DNA from: an uncultured Erysipelotrichaceae bacterium
GTDB taxonomy: Bacteria; Bacillota_I; Bacilli_A; RF39; UBA660
NCBI GenBank assembly: GCA_902797265.1
Contig: CADBSF010000045.1
Coordinates: forward strand, 1 to 42,971
Length of the DNA: 42,971 nucleotides
Direction: 5' to 3'
How positions within the stretch are numbered: the stretch's first letter is position 1; every line of letters begins with the position of its first letter. A program made the position numbers and the translations under genes. This document shows positions 25,752 through 33,651 of the stretch, piece by piece. The notes beneath the pieces are model-generated. The model did no database searches, was not told the DNA's origin, and saw only the letters and a program-made list of their open reading frames with translations.

Positions 25752-27089
25752 TTGATATCAAATAATGAAGAATTAAATCATGATTTTTTTAATCATATTG
25801 ATAATATTTTAAAAATAATTCAAGCAACTAGTGAACTATTTATATCTGTTCACTTATTTGATTTGAAAGAAAATAAATTAATTCCTATAAAAACAAATGA
25901 AAGAATTAGACAATTATCAGAGAATTTTTCAAGCGCTCAAGAAATTGTTTCCTTTGTAATGGAAAATGTATCTGCACCAGAAACATTAGATTCGATAAAA
26001 GAATTTACTACATTAGAAACACTTCCTGAAAGATTAAAAGATAAAAAAATGTTATCTCAAATGTTTCAAGGAAAGTATCTTGGTTGGTGTAATACTATGT
26101 TTGTAAAACTAGATGAAGAAGTTCCACTTAGATATGTATTATGTATCGTAGAAAATGTTGATAAGGATGTTAAACGAATAAAAGCCTTAAGAAAAACAAA
26201 AAGAGAAAATTCTAAGTTAAATAGTATAGTGGATGCTTTAATGGCTGAATATACAACCGTATGTTCTGTAAATTTAGATAATGAACATGTAGAATTTTTA
26301 AGAACTAGTGAGCGATCAAGCAATGTATTAAACGAAGGAAATATGGAACCTATTTATCATAATTTAATTAATTATTATATTGATAATGGAATCTATCAAA
26401 AAGATAGGAAAGTAACCAAAGAATTCTTTTCAATTGATAATTTAAAAAGTATAAAATCAGGTGCTAGTAAATCCTTAATCTATAGAAATGAATTTAAAGA
26501 ATACGGAGAAACAAAATTAATTCGTACTGGAAAAAAGTATGTACTAATAGGTTTTTCTGAACAGAAGAAAAGAATTGAAGAAATGAAAGAAATAATCTTT
26601 ACCGATTCTTTAACGAAAGTAAAGAATAGAAAGTATTACGATGAAGAATTAGTTGCTCAAAAATGTCAAGGATTAGTGATGGCAGATATTGATTATTTTA
26701 AAACAGTTAATGATACTTATGGTCATCAAGTAGGGGATCAAGTATTAATGATGATTTCTAAAGCATTAAAATCTTGTGTTAGAAAAACAGATGAGATTAT
26801 TAGATATGGTGGAGATGAATTTATTATTTCATTTCAAGAAATAACAAAAGAAGCTTTAGAAACGTTACTAGAAAAGATGAGAGAAAAAGTGGAAAAAATT
26901 AAGATAGAAGAGTATCCAAATATTCAATTAAGTATGAGTTTTGGCGCAGTATTTGGAGATTCTATTGTAGAAAAGATGGTTACAACAGCAGATGAATCAT
27001 TATATGTTTCAAAAGAAAATAGAAATATGGTTACCATTGTACCCTATGAAGAACAAAAAGTATTAAAATACAATTTAGGAAGTAGATAA
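25752..27089 (+). CDS. GGDEF diguanylate cyclase with RxxD inhibitory site
   Basis: 445 residues from TTG 25752, chosen because AAAAGGA ends 8 bases upstream, whereas ATG 25743 would overlap that site. Numbered from ATG 25743 (subtract 3 for the TTG start), residues about 1-275 look like two sensor modules: a GAF-like part (about 20-140) and a PAS-like part (about 165-270, with VCSVNLDNEHVEFLR). The GGDEF domain starts at FTDSLTKVKNR (286-296), with DIDYFKTVNDTYGH (315-328) and GGDEF at 356-360. RKTD at 347-350 sits exactly 5 residues before GGDEF, the RxxD product-inhibition site. So this enzyme should be feedback-controlled by c-di-GMP, unlike its neighbour. Soluble. A terminator follows. 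Confidence 0.93.
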   Translation: MISNNEELNHDFFNHIDNILKIIQATSELFISVHLFDLKENKLIPIKTNERIRQLSENFSSAQEIVSFVMENVSAPETLDSIKEFTTLETLPERLKDKKMLSQMFQGKYLGWCNTMFVKLDEEVPLRYVLCIVENVDKDVKRIKALRKTKRENSKLNSIVDALMAEYTTVCSVNLDNEHVEFLRTSERSSNVLNEGNMEPIYHNLINYYIDNGIYQKDRKVTKEFFSIDNLKSIKSGASKSLIYRNEFKEYGETKLIRTGKKYVLIGFSEQKKRIEEMKEIIFTDSLTKVKNRKYYDEELVAQKCQGLVMADIDYFKTVNDTYGHQVGDQVLMMISKALKSCVRKTDEIIRYGGDEFIISFQEITKEALETLLEKMREKVEKIKIEEYPNIQLSMSFGAVFGDSIVEKMVTTADESLYVSKENRNMVTIVPYEEQKVLKYNLGSR

Positions 27090-27096
27090 TAAGTAT

Positions 27097-27119
27097 AAGA
27101 CTAGATATTCTAGTCTTTT
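27097..27119 (+). terminator. Rho-independent terminator
   Basis: AAGACTAGA / TAT / TCTAGTCTT then TT; 9-bp stem. Confidence 0.85.
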
Positions 27120-27120
27120 A

Positions 27121-27129
27121 TGATACAAT
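27121..27129 (+). promoter_or_regulatory. Extended -10 promoter of the amidohydrolase-Trx operon
   Basis: TGATACAAT starting two bases after the previous terminator; ribosome binding site AGGAGGGG before ATG 27148. Confidence 0.6.
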
Positions 27130-27147
27130 AATATTAGGAGGGGTGTT

Positions 27148-28422
27148 ATGAAAATATGGATTCGAAATGGATATGTAATATCAATGGATGAAAAAAAAGA
27201 AATCATAACCCAAGAAGATATTGTCATTGAAAATGACATAATTCTATTTATAGGAAAAAATTATAAAGGAAGTTATGATAAAATAATAGATGCCAAAGAT
27301 AGGTATGTATTACCAGGATTAATCAATTGTCATACTCACTTAGGAATGAGTATTTTTAAAGGTACCAATGATAATTATCCATTAGACAAATGGTTAAAAG
27401 AATATATTTGGCCAATAGAAGATCAGTTAACTGATGAAGATATGTATGATACAACCTTATTATCTATCATAGAAATGATAAAAACAGGAACTACTTGTTT
27501 TAATGATATGTATTATAATTGGAAAGGAAGTATGAAAGCTTTTTCTGAAACAGGAATACGAGGAGTCTATGGAAGATGCTTAATTGGAGAAAAAGAAGAA
27601 TGGGATAAAAGAGAAAAAGATTTTGAAGAATTGTATCAGTCAAATAAAAATGATTTAATAAAATTATCGATAGGAATTCATTCTCTATATACAACAAATA
27701 TAGATTCTCTTATAAAAGGAGAACATCTTGCTACAAAATATCATTTGCCAATTCATATTCATTTATCAGAAAACAAAGAAGAAGTGAAAACTATTAAGAA
27801 TCGATATCAGATGGAACCAATCCAAGTATTAGAAAAGTATGGTTTATTAAAGCATAAGATGGTAATTGCTCATGGTACTTTTTTAAGTAAAAAGGAAATC
27901 AATTTAATTAAAGGAAAAGATATAAGTATTTGTACGAATCCTATTAGTAATTTAAATTTAGGATGTGGTATTAGTGATATTAGTAGTTATCGTAAAGAAG
28001 GTATTAATGTTTGTTTAGGTACAGATGGAGTAGGTTCTGGAAATACATTGAATCTTTTTTATCATATGAGTATGGTAGATAATTTACAAAAGGGAATCTA
28101 TCAAGATCCAACGATTATGTCAAGTTATGAAGTATTAAAAATGGCAACGATTAATGGAGCAAAAGCTTTAGGTTTAGAGAATTTCATTGGTAGTCTTGAA
28201 GTTGGAAAAAATGCTGATATCATAATACTAGATATAGATGAAATTGATAAATGTACAACAACTAATCCCATTATTCAAATAGTTCACAATGGCTGGAACA
28301 ATTATGTAGATACAACTATTGTGAATGGAAAAATTGTAATGGAAAAGAAAGAATTAAAGATGAATATTGATATCCATAAATTACAAAATAAAATGAAAGA
28401 AATTCAGGAAAGATTAAAATAA
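27148..28422 (+). CDS. mtaD: Amidohydrolase, 5-methylthioadenosine/S-adenosylhomocysteine deaminase type
   Basis: 424 residues, the family's usual length. Metal ligands: His 62 and His 64 in NCHTHLG, His 205 in HIHLSE (with Glu 208 acid/base), His 242 in AHGTF, and Asp 293 in GTDGVGSGN. MTA/SAH deaminases convert the adenine of methylthioadenosine or S-adenosylhomocysteine to the inosine form; relatives act on other aminopurines or chlorinated triazines, so the exact substrate is inferred. It is the first gene of an operon with thioredoxin and thioredoxin reductase. The nucleoside phosphorylase at 20146 could use its inosine-type products, but that link is speculative. Confidence 0.85.
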   Translation: MKIWIRNGYVISMDEKKEIITQEDIVIENDIILFIGKNYKGSYDKIIDAKDRYVLPGLINCHTHLGMSIFKGTNDNYPLDKWLKEYIWPIEDQLTDEDMYDTTLLSIIEMIKTGTTCFNDMYYNWKGSMKAFSETGIRGVYGRCLIGEKEEWDKREKDFEELYQSNKNDLIKLSIGIHSLYTTNIDSLIKGEHLATKYHLPIHIHLSENKEEVKTIKNRYQMEPIQVLEKYGLLKHKMVIAHGTFLSKKEINLIKGKDISICTNPISNLNLGCGISDISSYRKEGINVCLGTDGVGSGNTLNLFYHMSMVDNLQKGIYQDPTIMSSYEVLKMATINGAKALGLENFIGSLEVGKNADIIILDIDEIDKCTTTNPIIQIVHNGWNNYVDTTIVNGKIVMEKKELKMNIDIHKLQNKMKEIQERLK

Positions 28423-28438
28423 GAAAGGAAAGAGATAT

Positions 28439-28744
28439 ATGTTAGAAGGAAAAAAAGATAATTTTCAAAAAGAAGTTTTAGAAAGTGATAAGAGAGTATT
28501 AGTAGATTTTAATGCTGGTTGGTGTGGACCTTGTAGAATGTTAAAACCCATTCTAGAAGAGTTATCAAAAACAAGAGAAGATATCAAAATAGTATCAGTT
28601 GATATTGATGAAGAAGAGGAACTTGCTAGTGAATATCAAGTATCTGCTATTCCTTGCATTGTTCTTATGAAAAATGGAAAAGAAGAAAAAAGAAATGTTG
28701 GTTTCTTGTCACGTGAAGAATTAGAAGAATTTTTAGGAGAATAG
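28439..28744 (+). CDS. trxA: Thioredoxin
   Basis: 101 residues with the redox motif AGWCGPCRM (Cys 29 and 32), cis-Pro in SAIPCIVLM and a Gly-rich end, the complete small thioredoxin fold. An additional Cys sits in the cis-Pro loop (AIPC). It reduces protein disulfides in the cytoplasm, including peroxidases such as the one at 11845. It starts 16 bases after the amidohydrolase and is one base from trxB, so the three genes are one transcript. Confidence 0.95.
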   Translation: MLEGKKDNFQKEVLESDKRVLVDFNAGWCGPCRMLKPILEELSKTREDIKIVSVDIDEEEELASEYQVSAIPCIVLMKNGKEEKRNVGFLSREELEEFLGE

Positions 28745-28745
28745 T

Positions 28746-29654
28746 ATGTACGATATTATTATTATAGGAGCAGGGCCTGCTGGATTAACAGCTGCCATAT
28801 ATGCCTTACGTGCCGCAAAAAAAGTATTAATATTAGAAGCAAAAGGTTATGGAGGACAAATCATAAATACTTTAGATATTGAAAACTATCCAGGAGAAGA
28901 ACATATCTCCGGATTTGATTTTGCAACCAAGTTAATGAATCAAGTAAAAAATCTAGGAGTGGAGATTCAGTATGAAAAAGCTCTAACAATAAAGAAACAA
29001 AATGATTTTTTTGAAGTTGAAACAACGAAACAATCTTATCAAGGAAAAACAGTTATTCTCGCAACAGGAACAAATACCAAAAAGTTAGGACTACCTAGAG
29101 AAGAGGAATTACTAGGAAAAGGAATTTCTTATTGTGCAACTTGTGATGGAGCATTTTATAAAAACAAAATAGTAGCGGTTGTTGGAGGAGGAAATACTGC
29201 CTTAGAAGACGCTTATTACTTATCTGATTTAGCAGAAAAAGTTTATTTAATCCATAGAAGAGATGAATTTAGAGGAGATAGAAAAACATTAGATAGATTA
29301 AAAGGAAAAAATAATGTTGAAATTATCTACCAATCTATTGTTACTAAATTAAATGGTTCATCAAAACTAGAAGGGATAGAATTGATGAATCAAGATAATA
29401 ATACTATTTCCTTAGATGTAGATGGCTTATTTATTGCAATTGGAAGAAATCCAGAAAATGATATTGTTAAAGATATAGTTACATTAGATGAAAATAACTA
29501 TATTGTTGCGGATGAGAATGGAAAAACAAATCAAGATGGAATTTTTGCTGCTGGAGATAATCGACAAAAAGAATTAAGACAATTAGTTACCGCAACAGCT
29601 GATGGAGCAATTGCTGCCGTTGAAGCAATCAAATATATAAATAATAGAAGATAA
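28746..29654 (+). CDS. trxB: Thioredoxin reductase
   Basis: 302 residues, the size of low-molecular-weight flavin reductases. FAD site GAGPAGLTAA (8-17), redox-active CATC (130-133), NAD(P)H site GGGNTALEDA (147-156) and the final FAD motif GIFAAGD near 268. It transfers electrons from NADPH to thioredoxin encoded just upstream. ATG follows TTTTAGGAGAATAGT located inside the trxA end, one base after its stop. A strong terminator lies about 45 bases after the stop. Confidence 0.96.
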   Translation: MYDIIIIGAGPAGLTAAIYALRAAKKVLILEAKGYGGQIINTLDIENYPGEEHISGFDFATKLMNQVKNLGVEIQYEKALTIKKQNDFFEVETTKQSYQGKTVILATGTNTKKLGLPREEELLGKGISYCATCDGAFYKNKIVAVVGGGNTALEDAYYLSDLAEKVYLIHRRDEFRGDRKTLDRLKGKNNVEIIYQSIVTKLNGSSKLEGIELMNQDNNTISLDVDGLFIAIGRNPENDIVKDIVTLDENNYIVADENGKTNQDGIFAAGDNRQKELRQLVTATADGAIAAVEAIKYINNRR

Positions 29655-29699
29655 AAAGAATGATAATCTAAACATTAGATAATTGTTTATATGAAATTT

Positions 29700-29728
29700 A
29701 GAATTTGATATTTATCAAATTCTTTTTT
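29700..29728 (+). terminator. Strong terminator after trxB
   Basis: AGAATTTGAT / ATTT / ATCAAATTCT followed by TTTTT. A smaller hairpin (ATCTAA / ACA / TTAGAT) lies just upstream at about 29665-29680. Confidence 0.9.
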
Positions 29729-29897
29729 AAATATAATTAAAATTCTAAAGTCCAAAATGTCATATTAATGCCTAACAAAACAATAATTAGAAACATGATT
29801 AATAAATAGTAAGAAAAAAAAACAAATATGATTTAAATTAGATTTACGTATATTAAAAATAAATTATTTTGAATTGATGAAAATATTGATAAAAATA

Positions 29898-29911
29898 TGA
29901 TATATTATAAT
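29898..29911 (+). promoter_or_regulatory. -10 region
   Basis: TGATATATT with overlapping TATAAT (29906-29911). Confidence 0.5.
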
Positions 29912-29932
29912 TAAGAAAGGAAGTGTTTATTG

Positions 29933-30538
29933 ATGAGTTTAAAGAAAATTTTTAGTTTAGTAATTCCGGGAATTGCATTTTTATTATTTATTAATACATT
30001 CCTACCATTTTATTCAACATCTTGGGCTAGTGCAAATTTATGGAGAATGTCTAAGAGTATTTCGGTATTCATTTTACTAAGTGCCATTGCAGTTGCTGCC
30101 GTATATATCTTATATTTTTTGGGAATACTAAAAGAAAAATTGGTTAGTTATGGATATTTAGGAATTGGATTCCTTGGTTTATTCCATATCGCATATTTTT
30201 TCGATATTGTTGAAAACGGTTCCATTGGACTATGGTTTGGATTAATCTTATCTTTAGGATTAATTGGTTGTTCAATTGTTTGGAACTTCTTAAGTGATAC
30301 TCCATTACCTGCAAAACCAAAACCGGTTCCTCCTACCCCAATTACTCCTAATGGGATGGTTGCTCCACAACAGCCAGTAAATTCTGCACCTGTAGCTCCA
30401 GCTCCTGTTACACAACCAACTGAACCAGTAGTAACTCCAGAGCCATCTACTCCAGCTCCTGCACCTACACCAACAGTAGAAGCACCAAAAGAAATTGCTG
30501 GATATGATCCTCAAACAGGAGCACCTATTTATAAATAA
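29933..30538 (+). CDS. Four-TM membrane protein with Pro-rich tail
   Basis: 201 residues from ATG 29933; AAAGGA lies upstream, and the TTG at 29930 is an alternative start. Four TM helices in residues about 8-125. The remaining 75 residues are Pro/Ala/Thr-rich, likely unfolded and cytoplasmic by helix count, and end in AGYDPQTGAPIYK. A YDPQTGxPIY tail recurs in Firmicute membrane proteins as far as I remember; its partner is unknown. The gene is alone between a promoter and a long hairpin. Confidence 0.75.
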   Translation: MSLKKIFSLVIPGIAFLLFINTFLPFYSTSWASANLWRMSKSISVFILLSAIAVAAVYILYFLGILKEKLVSYGYLGIGFLGLFHIAYFFDIVENGSIGLWFGLILSLGLIGCSIVWNFLSDTPLPAKPKPVPPTPITPNGMVAPQQPVNSAPVAPAPVTQPTEPVVTPEPSTPAPAPTPTVEAPKEIAGYDPQTGAPIYK

Positions 30539-30551
30539 TCATCAATAGTAA

Positions 30552-30588
30552 TTGAAAAAGGCAAATAAGTAATATTTGTCTTTTTCAA
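30552..30588 (+). terminator. Long hairpin without T tail
   Basis: TTGAAAAAG G CAAATA / AGTAA / TATTTG T CTTTTTCAA, 16 pairs including one G-U. The CTTTTT is inside the arm. It could stop transcription in both directions or be a leader structure for the next gene, which starts 20 bases later. Confidence 0.6.
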
Positions 30589-30608
30589 ATTAAGAAAGAA
30601 GGAATAAA

Positions 30609-31295
30609 ATGAATGAGATAGAAAAAATCTATAAAGAAAATAATCTTCTAGTTAGAGCAATGAATATGCCTTCACTAGGTAGAAATAATAATGAAATAGT
30701 ATATGATTGTACTATTTGGACAAATGAATTTTCTTTTATGAAAAATGAATCTTTTTCTAGTGTTTCTACGACATTAATTATTTCTAATATAGGGATATCT
30801 ACCTATAAAAATATGGGTTATTTAATTGATTCTTCTAAGGCTAATTGTTTTCATATATCGAAAACAGATAGTTCTAGTTCTGGAAATAGATTAGAAGGAA
30901 ATTTTCTTGCTGGTAATCAAGATTTTCAATCAATTGCTGAATTAGCAAATTTTATTATAGAAAATAATTGGAGAGAAATGAATGAAGTTAATGCAGACTT
31001 ATCTTTAAATTCAGTAGTTGGTTTATTTATCAATAAATGTTTCAATCAAGAAAAACTACTAGAAAGAATTCTTATTGCTCAAAAATGCTTAGAAGATATG
31101 TTGGAGATTAAATATCCTATCTATTTATATGATAGTGATAAAGGAACCTTAGAAAAAATAGAATTATCAAAAGAAATTGAAGAGGAAATGATTAATCATA
31201 TGAGAACTACTCAAATGTTTTATTGGCCTGATGAATGTGAATTTCCTATCATAAAAGATATAGGAAATGAAAAAAATAAGTTAACTTTGAAATAA
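30609..31295 (+). CDS. Unknown cytoplasmic protein
   Basis: 228 residues, no signal peptide or TM helix. A beta-rich first half (about 20-100) with a Ser-rich stretch (SSSSG) and a helical second half (about 110-170), Cys at five positions scattered. No family recognised. Ribosome binding site AGAAGGA. The long hairpin directly upstream may control it. Confidence 0.68.
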   Translation: MNEIEKIYKENNLLVRAMNMPSLGRNNNEIVYDCTIWTNEFSFMKNESFSSVSTTLIISNIGISTYKNMGYLIDSSKANCFHISKTDSSSSGNRLEGNFLAGNQDFQSIAELANFIIENNWREMNEVNADLSLNSVVGLFINKCFNQEKLLERILIAQKCLEDMLEIKYPIYLYDSDKGTLEKIELSKEIEEEMINHMRTTQMFYWPDECEFPIIKDIGNEKNKLTLK

Positions 31296-31297
31296 TG

Positions 31298-31306
31298 TGA
31301 TATAAT
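31298..31306 (+). promoter_or_regulatory. Extended -10 promoter
   Basis: TGATATAAT, just after the stop of the previous gene, 33 bases before ATG 31340. Confidence 0.6.
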
Positions 31307-31339
31307 AACAATAGATTAATGAGAAAGAGGAGAAGAAAC

Positions 31340-31846
31340 ATGAAAAAGAAATTATTAATAGTAAGTCTAGTTACTGTATCTATTTTGATGAGTACTGGAT
31401 GTAATAATAATCAAACTAAAAAATACACTTGTAAAAATAATGATTCATCAGATGGAATCCGTTATTTAACTACTTATACGATTGAATTAAATAATAAAAA
31501 GGAACCAATTAAATATATTTTAAAAGATGGATTTGGAAATTATAAGGACAATGAGGAAGCTTATAAAAAATTTTGTGAAGGATTAAAAAAAGCAGAAGAG
31601 AATAATAAAACTAAATATAGTAAAGAGGATTTAACTTATACAGTTACTTGTGATGATAAAAAGAAGGAAGCTTATTATATAGTTACTTATAATCTTTCTA
31701 ATATTAAAGATAAGACTGAATTTAGAAATATTAATACAGAAATAGAAAAATATACTAAAAAAGATGGTACATTTGATTTAGATGCTTGGAAAGAATATTT
31801 TAATACTAGTGAATCAAAAAAAGGACATTATGATTGTGATTTTTAA
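31340..31846 (+). CDS. Small lipoprotein, paralogue of the one at 14890
   Basis: 168 residues from ATG 31340 (AGAGGAGAAGAAAC upstream); the longer frame from 31319 would put Arg-rich residues before the signal. Lipobox LMSTGC, Cys at 21. The mature part starts with YTCKNN and ends with FDLDAWKEYF and HYDCDF, the plan of the 14890 protein (FTCTKK start, FRLDEWLEKY and DYNC end). Probably disulfide-bonded outside the membrane. The next gene follows after 32 bases. Confidence 0.8.
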   Translation: MKKKLLIVSLVTVSILMSTGCNNNQTKKYTCKNNDSSDGIRYLTTYTIELNNKKEPIKYILKDGFGNYKDNEEAYKKFCEGLKKAEENNKTKYSKEDLTYTVTCDDKKKEAYYIVTYNLSNIKDKTEFRNINTEIEKYTKKDGTFDLDAWKEYFNTSESKKGHYDCDF

Positions 31847-31878
31847 TTGTTATTAAATGAATAAAGGGAGAATTATTT

Positions 31879-32622
31879 ATGGATAAGAAAAAGACAAAAA
31901 ACAATAAAAATATAAAGAAAAATATAAGTAGTAAAAATATTAAGAACACTTTCAAATTATTTATAATATTGCTATTGCTAGGGATTTTCCTTATTATTGT
32001 AGGATTCTTAATGAGAGGTAAAATAGATTATAACGCAGTTTATAAAAAAGGAAATATAACAATTAAAACTTATTTAAAAGAAAAAATAATATATTATAAA
32101 GTAGAAGGTAATGGTATTTTTGTAAAAGGAGAATCTATATTAGAAGACAATAAAGTAGCATTAAAAATGATATCTGGAAATACATACTTAATCTTTAAAG
32201 AAGAAAGGATTGTTATCAAAACAGATTCTATTACTCTAAAGTCTGGAAGTTATAAAAAGACAGATGAGTATAATAAGAAAGAATTTATTCAAGATTTCAC
32301 TGGAGAACAAACGTTTTTAAAATCAGATTTTAATGGAATCTATAAAAATGATGAAAAAACTATTTACGGATACCAAAAAACGAAAAATTCAATAAGAATT
32401 CGCTTTACCTATAATAATTTATTAGCGGATTTAGTATTAGAAAAAAAAGAAGATGAAACCTATTATTTAAAACTATATGATGATGAATATACATTAAAAA
32501 TATTAAATAATTCTATGACATTATCAATAAACACAAAAGATTCATATTTAAAAGAATACGAAGATACTTATCAAAAAGAAGATATTATTGATGAAGAATC
32601 AATTGTAAATTATTTTAACTAA
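31879..32622 (+). CDS. Single-pass membrane protein, unknown
   Basis: 247 residues. Very basic first 30 residues (Lys/Asn), one TM helix (about 31-52), then a large outer domain of beta segments, mostly Lys/Glu/Asp-rich. Type II topology is expected. No cysteine, no known domain. Same layout as the gene at 17227. Likely co-transcribed with the lipoprotein upstream. Confidence 0.75.
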   Translation: MDKKKTKNNKNIKKNISSKNIKNTFKLFIILLLLGIFLIIVGFLMRGKIDYNAVYKKGNITIKTYLKEKIIYYKVEGNGIFVKGESILEDNKVALKMISGNTYLIFKEERIVIKTDSITLKSGSYKKTDEYNKKEFIQDFTGEQTFLKSDFNGIYKNDEKTIYGYQKTKNSIRIRFTYNNLLADLVLEKKEDETYYLKLYDDEYTLKILNNSMTLSINTKDSYLKEYEDTYQKEDIIDEESIVNYFN

Positions 32623-32638
32623 AGCAATAAAGACTAAG

Positions 32639-32667
32639 AAACACTTTTATAAGAAAGTGTTTTTTTC
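32639..32667 (+). terminator. Rho-independent terminator
   Basis: AAACACTTT / TATAAG / AAAGTGTTT followed by TTTT. Confidence 0.9.
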
Positions 32668-32678
32668 TATTAAATAAA

Positions 32679-32687
32679 TGATATAAT
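32679..32687 (+). promoter_or_regulatory. Extended -10 promoter for the glycosyltransferase operon
   Basis: TGATATAAT, 19 bases before ATG 32707. Confidence 0.6.
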
Positions 32688-32706
32688 AAGAGAAATGGAG
32701 GAGTTT

Positions 32707-33651
32707 ATGAAATCTTTATTAGCGATCATTATTCCTTGTTATAATGCCAAAAATACTTTATTTACTACCTTAAGTTCTATTAGTATTCAAGAGAATATTA
32801 GTAACTTTAAAGTATATTTAATTAATGATAAATCTGATTATGATTATCAAGAAGAAGTTACTATCTTTCAAGAACACTTTCCGATTGAAGAAATTCAATT
32901 AGATAAGAATTTAGGTCCTGGTGGAGCTAGAAGAGAAGGAATTTTAAAAACAAAAGAACCATATATCATGTTTATTGATAGTGATGATGTATTATATGAT
33001 GTATTTTCATTAAAAAATCTATATGAAAATATAAAAAATTATGATTTATGTATATCGAGTTTCTTATTAGAAAGAGATCATGTTAGAGTAATCAAAAAAT
33101 ATAATACAATATGGTTACATGGAAAAATATATAAACGAGAATTTTTAGAGAAATATCATATTAATTTTAATTGTACTCGTGCTAATGAAGATAATGGATT
33201 TAATCGTTTAATTCTATTATGTAAGCCTAAAATTCATTTTATAGATAATATTACTTATGTTTATAAGGATAATAAAAATTCCATTACGAGAAAAAATAAC
33301 AGAAGTTATAAAATATTTGGTTTAGAAGGATTTGTTGATAATATGATATGGGCTTTGGAAGAAGCTTTAAAAAGAGGAATTGATTCTTCTTTTATACCAC
33401 AATTAGTAACGGGAGTTTTAGTATCTATGTATTATGATTATTTATTATATAGTGATTTAGAAGAGAGTATTTATATTATTCAATATAGTAAAAAAATATA
33501 TCCTTATTATTTAAAATATCCAAAGATTTCTAAAAATGATTTAGAAAATACATTTAAATATAAAGAACAAGTATTCATAGAAGAAAATAAAAACTATGAT
33601 AAAAAGATTTCTTTTGATGAATTTTTAAGAAAGGTTGAAGACTATGATTGA
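32707..33651 (+). CDS. Family 2 glycosyltransferase (first of a tandem pair)
   Basis: 314 residues from ATG 32707; the longer frame from 32695 includes the GGAGGA ribosome binding site. GT-A fold: IIIPCYNAKNTL at the start, NLGPGGARREG (68-78), metal-binding FIDSDD (89-94), then an ED pair in ANEDNGF (around 160) as candidate catalytic base. It has no TM helix and should use an activated sugar to build an envelope polymer or glycolipid; donor and acceptor are unknown. The second copy overlaps it by 8 bases. Confidence 0.9.
   Translation: MKSLLAIIIPCYNAKNTLFTTLSSISIQENISNFKVYLINDKSDYDYQEEVTIFQEHFPIEEIQLDKNLGPGGARREGILKTKEPYIMFIDSDDVLYDVFSLKNLYENIKNYDLCISSFLLERDHVRVIKKYNTIWLHGKIYKREFLEKYHINFNCTRANEDNGFNRLILLCKPKIHFIDNITYVYKDNKNSITRKNNRSYKIFGLEGFVDNMIWALEEALKRGIDSSFIPQLVTGVLVSMYYDYLLYSDLEESIYIIQYSKKIYPYYLKYPKISKNDLENTFKYKEQVFIEENKNYDKKISFDEFLRKVEDYD

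Noticed and set aside
29740-29880. Minus-strand frame of about 40 codons with a hydrophobic end (IMFLIIVLLGINMTFW)
   Set aside because: No good start, no ribosome site, and hydrophobic frames are common in AT-rich intergenic DNA.
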